This document shows positions 1 through 4,632 of a stretch of 5,384 bases of DNA, in pieces (position 1 is the first letter of the stretch; each line of letters begins with the position of its first letter). The notes beneath the pieces are model-generated. The model had not been told where the DNA came from, searched no databases, and worked only from the letters and a program-made list of their open reading frames with translations. Position numbers and translations under genes: made by a program. Origin of the DNA: a bacterium (lineage in GTDB: Bacteria; Calditrichota; Calditrichia; RBG-13-44-9; J042); NCBI GenBank assembly GCA_015494485.1, contig WGBF01000254.1:1-5384 (forward strand), in the 5' to 3' direction.

Positions 1-2
1 AT

Positions 3-833
3 GCCAGTGTGTGGGAAAAATGGACCGGCGAACCGGTGTACCCCATTTTGAATCCCATCAGCGCAGATATGAGTGGCATGCGCAATACGCTGGTTCTGAG
101 TTTGCTCAATGTGGTGCAACACAACATCAATCGGCAGGTTTCCAATTTGCGCATTTTTGAAATCAACCGGGTTTTTAAGCACCCCGGAAATTTAAACCAA
201 CTTCCGCAGGAAGAACTTCGGGTGGCGGTGGCGCTTACCGGTTTGCGGGAACCGGAGTTGTGGTATTCCCATCGGGAATCGGTTGATTTTTATGATATTA
301 AGGGAATATGCGAAGCGTTGATGGACAAAATTTCCCTTGACTACTTTCGGTTTATTTATTATGATAATTTTGCTGTGTCAGAAGAATCGCTGGCCGTACA
401 CATTAACGAACAACGCATCGGATATCTGGGACGCCTTCGGCCGGAGCTTCTGGCAGCATTTGACATTGAGCAGCCGGTTTATGTGTTGGAACTGGCAGTT
501 TCGCCATTGTTGGAACATCGCCGGAAAGAGCGGAAATACAATGCTATTCCGCGTTTTCCGTTTGTGGAACGGGATCTGGCCGTTGTAGTGGATGCAGATG
601 TAGAAGCGGAAAAATTAATTGCCGCCGCCCAAAAGGTAGGGGGCAAGTACCTGCAAACAATTTCGGTATTTGATGTGTATCGCGGGAAGCAGGTACCGGA
701 AGGCAAAAAAAGTGTTGCTCTGCGGTTTGTTTTTCAATCGCGGGAGCGCACATTAACTGAGGAAGAAATCAATAAAACAATGGATACCATTTTCCGCCAA
801 TTACAGAAGGAATTTGGTGCCACATTGCGGTAA
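3..833 (+). CDS. pheT: Phenylalanyl-tRNA synthetase beta subunit, C-terminal part (5' truncated by window)
   Basis: PheT is the large subunit of the cytoplasmic alpha2-beta2 enzyme that charges tRNA-Phe. The reading frame is open to the window edge (first full codon at 3), so the GTG at 9 is internal and not a start. About 276 residues remain of a family usually near 800. The segment NPISADMSGMRNTLVLSLL followed by LRIFEINRVF (nt about 51-175) is the conserved end of the catalytic-like core of bacterial PheT. From about nt 540 to the stop lies the ferredoxin-fold anticodon-binding (FDX-ACB) domain, opened by PRFPFVERDLAVVVD and closed by a helix ending KEFGATLR. The frame is intact through the TAA stop. 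It is followed after 9 nt by the coiled-coil gene and then zapA, so it probably heads or sits within that operon; pheS would be expected upstream, outside the window. Identification is secure from these motifs. Confidence 0.96.
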   Translation, partial: ASVWEKWTGEPVYPILNPISADMSGMRNTLVLSLLNVVQHNINRQVSNLRIFEINRVFKHPGNLNQLPQEELRVAVALTGLREPELWYSHRESVDFYDIKGICEALMDKISLDYFRFIYYDNFAVSEESLAVHINEQRIGYLGRLRPELLAAFDIEQPVYVLELAVSPLLEHRRKERKYNAIPRFPFVERDLAVVVDADVEAEKLIAAAQKVGGKYLQTISVFDVYRGKQVPEGKKSVALRFVFQSRERTLTEEEINKTMDTIFRQLQKEFGATLR

Positions 834-842
834 CGGCTGGTT

Positions 843-1127
843 ATGGAATGGAATCATGAATTGATGAATTTTTTTCGGCTGGTGCGACGGGTAGAAGCGT
901 TGCTGCGCTATCTGAGCGAACTTCAAAAGGAAAACAAACGTTTAATCGATGAATTAGAGACATATAAAAAGGGTGCCACTGAACAATCAAAGCAGGAGCG
1001 TATCCACGAATTAGAAGAGGAGGTCAAAAAACTAAGAAAAGAAAACCAGTTGCTCAGGGAACGGGAGCAGCTCATCAAAAATAAGGTTGAACGCCTGGCA
1101 GTCAAGTTAGAGGAATTGGAAATATAA
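843..1127 (+). CDS. Small coiled-coil protein between pheT and zapA (ZapB-like by position and shape)
   Basis: This is a 94-residue, highly charged protein that is almost entirely heptad-type coiled coil. After a short hydrophobic start (about residues 8-27, FFRLVRRVEALLRYLSEL) come two helical segments, about 20-42 and 52-93, separated by a KKGATEQSK break. The C-terminal stretch LREREQLIKNKVERL resembles the small coiled-coil proteins often encoded next to zapA and loosely called ZapB-like. No signal peptide or enzyme motif is seen. It starts 9 nt after pheT and ends 3 nt before zapA, so the three are probably cotranscribed. There is no clear Shine-Dalgarno site before the ATG at 843, which suggests coupling to pheT translation; an in-frame ATG at 864 is an alternative start. 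A role in divisome assembly with ZapA is inferred from position and shape only, since coiled coils match many unrelated proteins. Confidence 0.8.
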   Translation: MEWNHELMNFFRLVRRVEALLRYLSELQKENKRLIDELETYKKGATEQSKQERIHELEEEVKKLRKENQLLREREQLIKNKVERLAVKLEELEI

Positions 1128-1130
1128 TTC

Positions 1131-1427
1131 ATGGAAAAGAAATCAATAAAAGTACAAATTTTTGGCAACGAATATTCATTAAAATCGGATGCCAGTGAAG
1201 ACCACGTATACCGCGTGGCGCAATATGTGGATGATAAATTTCGTCGACTTTCGGAAAAAACCCATGTGAACTCCGAAATTAAAATTGCCGTGTTGGCTGC
1301 ATTAAACATTGCGGATGAATTGTTTCGTTTAAAAGCCAAATATGACGAATTAAAACAACAAATTGAGGAAGAAAGTCGACAGTTAAACGCCAAAATTGAT
1401 GCGTTAACAGGGCAAGCATTGAATTAA
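1131..1427 (+). CDS. zapA: Cell division protein ZapA
   Basis: ZapA is a small cytoplasmic protein that binds FtsZ, cross-links its filaments and helps stabilise the Z-ring. This 98-residue product has the family layout: an N-terminal beta/alpha head with IKVQIFGNEYSLKSD (residues 6-20) and VYRVAQYVDDKFRRL (26-40), the hallmark helix KIAVLAALNIADELF (51-65), and a C-terminal coiled coil (about 66-92) used for dimer/tetramer formation. The length is normal for ZapA. The start at 1131 lies 3 nt after the stop of the upstream coiled-coil gene. The only purine-rich site, AGAGGA at 1109-1114, is rather distant, so translational coupling is likely. Immediately downstream is the structured RNA candidate, the same neighbour relation as zapA-ssrS in enterobacteria. 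Confidence 0.95.
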   Translation: MEKKSIKVQIFGNEYSLKSDASEDHVYRVAQYVDDKFRRLSEKTHVNSEIKIAVLAALNIADELFRLKAKYDELKQQIEEESRQLNAKIDALTGQALN

Positions 1428-1602
1428 GCCCTGCATTGGTATGGGTGTTGTATTTGGGAAGAACCAACACCATTAAAAAGGGAGCTTGACTCTGGGCGTC
1501 TAATGCAGGCCTTCTCTTCGGAGAAGGAAGCGTGAACCGTTCAGGCAGGCACCCACCGTGTCGAGCACGGTTCTTTTCCAAATCCATCCTACCAATGCAG
1601 GG
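1428..1602 (+). ncRNA. ssrS: Candidate 6S RNA (RNA polymerase regulator)
   Basis: The segment starts right after the zapA stop. Positions 1429-1441 (CCCTGCATTGGTA) pair perfectly with 1590-1602 (TACCAATGCAGGG), giving a 13-bp closing stem. After a bulged T the stem can extend by GG/CC at 1443-1444 and 1588-1589. Inside are a terminal hairpin, CCTTCTC-UUCG-GAGAAGG (1510-1527), and an optional side hairpin, GGTGTTG/CAACACC (1444-1450 with 1465-1471). On the 3' side, CCGTG/CACGG (1556-1560 with 1566-1570) can fold, or GAACCGT (1534-1540) can pair with ACGGTTC (1567-1573). A T-rich tract, 1603-1614, follows. The roughly 175-nt length, long closing stem, loosely paired middle, single distal hairpin and zapA neighbour all match 6S RNA, which mimics an open promoter and sequesters the housekeeping RNA polymerase holoenzyme. 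A different structured RNA, such as an rny leader, is possible, because no sequence-level 6S signature was verified. Exact ends are inferred from the stem. Confidence 0.62.
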
Positions 1603-1614
1603 TATTTTTATTTA
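1603..1614 (+). terminator. T-rich tract after the closing stem; possible 3' end of the RNA
   Basis: TATTTTTATTTA directly follows the 3' strand of the 13-bp closing stem (ending at 1602). Stem plus T-rich tail could act as an intrinsic terminator or a processing boundary. The tract is interrupted by A residues, and the stem arms are about 150 nt apart, so this is weak as a classic terminator. Read-through into rny is plausible. Confidence 0.3.
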
Positions 1615-1643
1615 TGGGGGGCTTTTTGATGTATTTCTCAACT

Positions 1644-1650
1644 GGAGGTG
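1644..1650 (+). promoter_or_regulatory. Strong Shine-Dalgarno site of rny that decides the start
   Basis: GGAGGTG at 1644-1650 is a near-perfect anti-16S match. Three in-frame ATGs follow, at 1652, 1658 and 1661. The first lies only 3 nt beyond GGAGG and is too close. The second gives a 9-nt spacer, within the normal range, and is preferred. Confidence 0.8.
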
Positions 1651-1657
1651 AATGATA

Positions 1658-3211
1658 ATGATGCTGATTATTGGTTTGATTCTGGGACTTCTGATTGGTG
1701 TAGCGGGGTTATATTTTTATTTAAAAGCCACACACAATAAAACGCTTTTGGCCGCTGAAGACCAGGCAAAGCGGATTCTCCGCGAAGCCAAAAAGGAAGC
1801 GGAAACCTTAAAGAAAGAAAAACTGCTGGAAGCAGAAGAGGCGGCTTATGACATAAAGCAAAAGGCAGAAGCCCAGGCAGAAGCAAAACTGGCGGAAATA
1901 GCAGAATACTCCCGCCAATTGGATTCCAAGGAACTGGAAATTGACCAGAAATTGCAGGAGCTGGAAAATCGCCGCAAAGAACTGGCCATGGAGCAGGAGG
2001 AGCTGGAACGCCGGTCGCTTTACATTGACGAAAAGACCGAAGAACTCAACCGGTTGATTCAGGAAGAGGTTGAAAAGCTGGAAGAGATTGCCGGGTTAAC
2101 CCGCGAGGAAGCCAAACAACAGCTGATTCGGGAAGTGGAAACCGAAGCCCGGGAAGAAGGGGAGAAATTAGCCCAGAACATTATTGAAAAAGCCCGTACC
2201 GAAGCCCAGCGCAAGGCGCGGGAAATTGTGGTTCAGGCCATTGAACAGGTGGCAGCACAGCAGTCGGTGGAATCCACCATTTCCATTATCCACCTGCCCA
2301 ATGATGATATGAAAGGGCGGATTATTGGCCGTGAAGGGCGAAATATTCGCTCCTTTGAAATGGTCACCGGCGTGGATGTCATTATTGACGATACCCCGGA
2401 AATTGTGGTGCTGTCTTCATTCAATTCCTACCGGCGCGAAATTGCCCGCCGGGCCATGGAAAAACTGGTAGCCGACGGACGCATTCATCCCGCCAGGATT
2501 GAAGAAGTGGTGCAGAAAACGGAAGAGGAAATGGCCGATGTTCTGAAAGAAATCGGCGAGCAGGCGCTGCTGGATGTTGGTGTGCACGGGGTGCATCCGG
2601 AATTGGTGGAAATGCTGGGTAAGTTAAAATATCGTACGGCATACGGACAAAATGTGCTGAATCACAGTATCGAAGTGGCGTATCTGTCGGGAATTATTGC
2701 CACGGAATTGGGCCTGGAACCGCACCTGGCCAAACGCGCCGGATTGTTTCACGACATCGGCAAAGCCGTGGAGCATTATACCGAAGTGGACCATGCGCAA
2801 CTCGGGGCAGATATTCTCCAGAAATACAATGAACCGGAAGCGGTGGTCAATGCGGCGTTGGCCCATCATGACGAAAGTCAGGCAACCACGCCGTACACCT
2901 TTATTGTGTCCGCGGCGGATATTATTTCCGGGCAACGTCCCGGTGCCCGACGGGAAACGCTGCAGAATTTCCTGAAACGCATGCGCACGCTGGAAGAAAT
3001 CGCCTTTGAATTTGAAGGGGTGGCTAAAGCTTACGCCATCCAGGCCGGGCGGGAAGTTCGGGTAATGGTGGAAACCGACAAAGTCGACGATGCTCAGGCC
3101 CGGACGCTGGCCCGCGAAATTGCCCGGCGCATTCAGGAAAAACTGGAATTCCCGTGGGAAATCCGGGTATCGGTCATCCGGGAATACCGTGCGTATGATT
3201 TTGCCACCTGA
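1658..3211 (+). CDS. rny: Ribonuclease Y
   Basis: RNase Y is a membrane-anchored endoribonuclease that initiates mRNA decay and processing in bacteria that rely on it instead of RNase E. The 517-residue product matches the family length. In order it has an N-terminal membrane helix (about residues 2-22, LIIGLILGLLIGVAGLYFYL); a long charged coiled coil (about 30-200); a KH RNA-binding domain (about 205-270) with the GXXG loop GREG at 224-227; and an HD domain (about 330-425). The predicted HD metal ligands are all present: H336 (NHSIE), H365-D366 (LFHDIGK) and D421 (SAADIISG). The conserved tail EFPWEIRVSVIRE is intact. The start at 1658 is chosen from the Shine-Dalgarno spacing; an ATG at 1652 would add two residues. 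It follows the 6S candidate and may share transcripts with zapA. An inverted repeat overlaps its stop codon and a terminator-like structure follows. Confidence 0.97.
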   Translation: MMLIIGLILGLLIGVAGLYFYLKATHNKTLLAAEDQAKRILREAKKEAETLKKEKLLEAEEAAYDIKQKAEAQAEAKLAEIAEYSRQLDSKELEIDQKLQELENRRKELAMEQEELERRSLYIDEKTEELNRLIQEEVEKLEEIAGLTREEAKQQLIREVETEAREEGEKLAQNIIEKARTEAQRKAREIVVQAIEQVAAQQSVESTISIIHLPNDDMKGRIIGREGRNIRSFEMVTGVDVIIDDTPEIVVLSSFNSYRREIARRAMEKLVADGRIHPARIEEVVQKTEEEMADVLKEIGEQALLDVGVHGVHPELVEMLGKLKYRTAYGQNVLNHSIEVAYLSGIIATELGLEPHLAKRAGLFHDIGKAVEHYTEVDHAQLGADILQKYNEPEAVVNAALAHHDESQATTPYTFIVSAADIISGQRPGARRETLQNFLKRMRTLEEIAFEFEGVAKAYAIQAGREVRVMVETDKVDDAQARTLAREIARRIQEKLEFPWEIRVSVIREYRAYDFAT

Positions 3212-3263
3212 TCCCGGCAAGCATATTGGCCCATGCTGTGCATGGGGAAAATAGCCGGGGATC
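3210..3263 (+). repeat. Nested inverted repeat overlapping the rny stop codon
   Basis: The outer arms GATCCCGGC (3210-3218) and GCCGGGGATC (3254-3263) pair over 9 bp with one bulged G. An inner perfect hairpin, CCCATGC-TGT-GCATGGG (3230-3246), sits between them. Together they could form a long stem-loop covering the TGA stop (3209-3211) and the first 50 nt of the 3' UTR. No T-run follows directly, so it is more likely an RNA 3'-stabilising structure, a processing site or a DNA cruciform than an intrinsic terminator. Confidence 0.6.
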
Positions 3264-3279
3264 CCATTGTCTACAGAAT

Positions 3280-3337
3280 GCTTCCGGGCAATGAAACAGT
3301 CCCGGATGGCGGACATGCCCGTGAAGCTGATTTTTTT
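3280..3337 (+). terminator. Likely Rho-independent terminator of rny
   Basis: GCTTCCGGGC (3280-3289) pairs with GCCCGTGAAGC (3317-3327) over 10 bp with one bulged T. After TGA comes an uninterrupted run of seven T (3331-3337). The large loop can fold further with GTCC/GGAC (3299-3302 with 3311-3314). A competing hairpin, TCCGGG (3283-3288) with CCCGGA (3301-3306), would disrupt the main stem. The position, about 70-125 nt after the rny stop, fits transcript termination. Confidence 0.5.
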
Positions 3338-3458
3338 CAGAAGTAGCACAGTAGGGCGTTACAAATTCGCCGAATTCGTGAAATTGTTTTTTTCTGGCAA
3401 ATGTTGGAAGCGTAAGGTGCACTCATAGCTGCGCGAATTTCCTGAAATTATTTTGGCA
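3320..3458 (+). repeat. Three imperfect copies of a short T-rich motif in the rny 3' intergenic region
   Basis: Copy one begins at 3320 (CGTGAAGCTGA, then T7 and CAG). Copy two begins at 3377 (CGTGAAATTG, then T7 and CTGG). Copy three begins at 3441 (CCTGAAATTA, then TTTTGG). The spacings are 57 and 64 nt. Copies two and three also share the flanks CGAATT before and GGCA...GTTG after. This could be decayed tandem duplication or repeated terminator-like units. The stretch 3338-3514 contains no convincing gene. Confidence 0.4.
3361..3393 (+). terminator. Possible second, weak terminator-like hairpin
   Basis: AATTC-GCC-GAATT (3364-3376) forms a 5-bp hairpin. Alternatively ACAAATT (3361-3367) pairs with AAATTGT (3381-3387), with one mismatch. 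Seven T follow at 3387-3393. The stems are AT-rich and short, so this is at best a back-up terminator. Confidence 0.25.
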
Positions 3459-3494
3459 TTCGTTGAAACGGTTCAACCGGCAGGGGAAAATTTT

Positions 3495-3537
3495 AAAAAA
3501 AATGCTGGGGGGAATTAGTTTTTGTGCACGCCTAATT
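3495..3537 (-). terminator. Weak terminator-like element for the DinB-like gene
   Basis: Read on the minus strand, AATTAG (3537-3532) pairs with CTAATT (3518-3513) around the stop codon. A C-rich 10-nt stretch and a T8 tract (complement of A8 at 3495-3502) follow. The gap between stem and T tract is longer than usual and the stem is AT-rich, so confidence is low. Confidence 0.25.
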
Positions 3538-3994
3538 TTTCGCTGAGCGATTTTAAAATTTCCTGGTCTTTCATCACCATCCGGCGGATGAATTCCCGGA
3601 ACGGAATGTGCCCTTCATCTTCGTGGACACCCGTCCGTTCCCATTGTTCGTGAGGCAACACATAAAGCATTTGTAAAAACGATTTCCGTTGTTGTAAAAT
3701 ATGGTTCACAATTTCATTCAGCGTAAAATTGCGGTACAACCGGTTTTGTTTAATCCGTTCCAGTCGGATTTTGGGCAGGTAGGGGTGTTCTTCTTCCAGG
3801 ATTTTCTTTAACCGAAAATCAATAATTTCATCCTCCAGGTCCGCCAGCATTTCCAGCAATTCGCGGATATCCCAGCTGGACTCCGTGGGCAGGTAGCTGA
3901 AATTACCTTCTCCCAGATTGTGCAGCAATTTGTAGTACTGCCGGAAATTTTCTTCGAATTTGTTAATAAGTTCTTTGATTTCCATTTCCCTCAT
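3515..3994 (-). CDS. DinB-superfamily-like protein lacking the usual metal-binding histidines
   Basis: This 159-residue protein reads like a DinB/YfiT-type four-helix bundle: SSWDIRELLEMLADLEDEIIDFRLKKIL (residues 39-66), then HPYLP (70-74), LNEIVNHILQQRKSFLQML (92-110), LPHEQWERTGVH (113-124) and a final helix IPFREFIRRMVMKDQEIL (130-147). Family members usually carry three histidines that bind a divalent metal, one in an HLAD-type motif and two in the last helix. Here those places read M49 (EMLAD), K142 and I146, so the metal site appears lost. The characterised members that carry out thiol-transferase-like chemistry use the metal, so that activity is doubtful here and the function is unknown. 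The start at 3994 has no good Shine-Dalgarno site, and the in-frame ATG at 3985 has GAGGGAA placed too close. It is a monocistronic gene convergent with rny and divergent from the Mut7-C gene. No signal peptide is seen. Confidence 0.82.
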   Translation of the reverse strand: MREMEIKELINKFEENFRQYYKLLHNLGEGNFSYLPTESSWDIRELLEMLADLEDEIIDFRLKKILEEEHPYLPKIRLERIKQNRLYRNFTLNEIVNHILQQRKSFLQMLYVLPHEQWERTGVHEDEGHIPFREFIRRMVMKDQEILKSLSEKLGVHKN

Positions 3995-4014
3995 CTATTT
4001 TGGAATGGCATGCA

Positions 4015-4043
4015 ATTTTAAATAAAATGCATAAAATATTCAA
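4015..4043 (-). promoter_or_regulatory. Sigma70-like promoter for the DinB-like gene
   Basis: On the minus strand, TTGAAT (4043-4038) and TAAAAT (4020-4015) are separated by exactly 17 nt. Transcription would begin near 4008, giving a leader of about 14 nt before the ATG at 3994. The region is AT-rich, so chance matches are likely, but spacing and position are good. Confidence 0.45.
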
Positions 4044-4066
4044 ATGATTTACATCACATCATTGAA
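4039..4066. promoter_or_regulatory. Inverted repeat overlapping the minus-strand -35; possible operator
   Basis: AATGAT (4043-4048) and ATCATT (4058-4063) are perfect inverted arms around a 9-nt spacer. The arms can be extended to TTCAAATGAT and ATCATTGAA if one T is skipped. The left arm covers the proposed -35 of the DinB-like gene. This geometry suits a dimeric regulator, but no specific family can be named. Confidence 0.35.
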
Positions 4067-4106
4067 ATACATACAGGCTTTAGAATTTTTAGGAACCGGG
4101 AATCCC

Positions 4107-4141
4107 TTGTAAAATAAAACCGTTGTAAATATGAATAAAAT
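4107..4141 (+). promoter_or_regulatory. Promoter-like region for the Mut7-C/M20 operon
   Basis: TTGTAA (4107-4112) and TATGAA (4130-4135) are 17 nt apart. A better -10 match, TAAAAT, sits at 4136-4141 but lacks a well-spaced -35. TTGTAAA occurs twice in direct orientation, from 4107 and from 4123. Transcription would start only about 10-15 nt before the ATG at 4156, where no Shine-Dalgarno site is present, so the first gene would have a very short leader. Confidence 0.4.
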
Positions 4142-4155
4142 GATTGCAATAATCA

Positions 4156-4632
4156 ATGAAATTTTTAGTTGACACCATGTTAATTAAGTTGGGGCGTTAC
4201 CTGCGGTTTTTGGGATACGATACGGTGATCGTTACCCCGGAAACGGATTGGAAAAGCAGCGCCCATGCCAACCGCATATTTGTTACCACCAGTCGAAAAC
4301 ATTTTGAGCAGTGGCCGTTTGGTGAAAAAATTCTGCTTCACAGCCAGGGGGTTGAGAATCAGCTTCGGGAGTTGCGTGAATTTATTCCTCTTTCCATTGG
4401 AGAGAATTTTTTGAGCCGGTGTTCCCGGTGCAATGCTGTACTGGAGCCTCTCTCCCGGGAAGCGGTTCTGCCGCAGGTGCCGCCATTGGTGGCAAAAAAT
4501 TTTGAACACTTTTATCGGTGTTCCCAATGTGGTAAAATTTACTGGGAAGGGGGACATGTAAAACGGCTTAAGCAAAAGTTGCAACGCCTGGGTTTGGACG
4601 AGCAAAACAGGAAAGGAGATTACGATGATTGA
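4156..4632 (+). CDS. Mut7-C RNase-domain / zinc-ribbon protein, probably degenerate active site
   Basis: This 158-residue cytoplasmic protein matches the Mut7-C family, a PIN-like fold followed by a zinc ribbon and predicted to act on RNA. The N-terminal motif KFLVDTMLIKLGRYLRFLGYD (residues 2-22) is characteristic and keeps Asp6. The zinc ribbon is clear: CSRCN (C89, C92) and CSQCG (C122, C125), followed by KIYWEGGH (127-134). Family members normally have a TRD-type motif after the second strand with a catalytic acid. Here it reads VTTSRKHF (43-50), with Ser46 in the Asp place, and the preceding acidic helix is shortened to about nine residues. Nuclease activity is therefore doubtful while nucleic-acid or protein binding through the ribbon may remain. 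There is no Shine-Dalgarno site. The last 8 nt overlap the M20 gene, so the two are one operon. Confidence 0.88.
   Translation: MKFLVDTMLIKLGRYLRFLGYDTVIVTPETDWKSSAHANRIFVTTSRKHFEQWPFGEKILLHSQGVENQLRELREFIPLSIGENFLSRCSRCNAVLEPLSREAVLPQVPPLVAKNFEHFYRCSQCGKIYWEGGHVKRLKQKLQRLGLDEQNRKGDYDD
4613..4618 (+). promoter_or_regulatory. Shine-Dalgarno site of the M20 peptidase gene
   Basis: AAGGAG lies 6 nt before the ATG at 4625 and inside the 3' end of the Mut7-C gene. It fixes the M20 start and shows that this gene has its own strong initiation signal despite the overlap with the upstream frame. Confidence 0.75.

Noticed and set aside
923..1393. Minus-strand ORF of 156 codons across the coiled-coil gene and zapA
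   Set aside because: It is a shadow of two well-supported + strand genes; the Ser/Asn/Phe-rich product is the typical antisense of Lys/Glu-rich coding sequence.
1486..1506. TTGACT followed by TAATGC within the RNA candidate as an internal promoter
   Set aside because: The spacer is only 9 nt, far from the 16-18 nt expected.
1501..1532. Reading of the distal hairpin (GCAGG...GGAAGC) as an SRP RNA domain IV
   Set aside because: SRP RNA has a 2-bp stem with a GNAR-type tetraloop between its conserved internal loops. Here a 7-bp stem with UUCG is present and the whole RNA has a different outline.
1279..1587. Minus-strand ORF overlapping the end of zapA and the RNA candidate
   Set aside because: No start signal or domain is seen, and the RNA pairing on the + strand better explains the sequence.
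2624..3349. Long minus-strand ORF of 241 codons opposite rny
   Set aside because: It lies antisense to the conserved RNase Y HD domain, its translation has no recognisable domain, and codon-position constraint in rny explains the open frame.
2965..3447. Shared 13-mer GAATTTCCTGAAA in rny (2965-2977) and in the intergenic region (3435-3447)
   Set aside because: One chance 13-base match in a window of this size and composition is not surprising, and the flanks diverge after a few bases.
3470..3482. CGGTTCAACCG near-palindrome as a terminator for the DinB-like gene
   Set aside because: The loop would be only one or two bases and no T-run follows on the minus strand.
4180..4605. Minus-strand ORF of 141 codons inside the Mut7-C gene
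   Set aside because: It is antisense to a gene with a clear zinc ribbon and family motif, and its translation has no recognisable domain.
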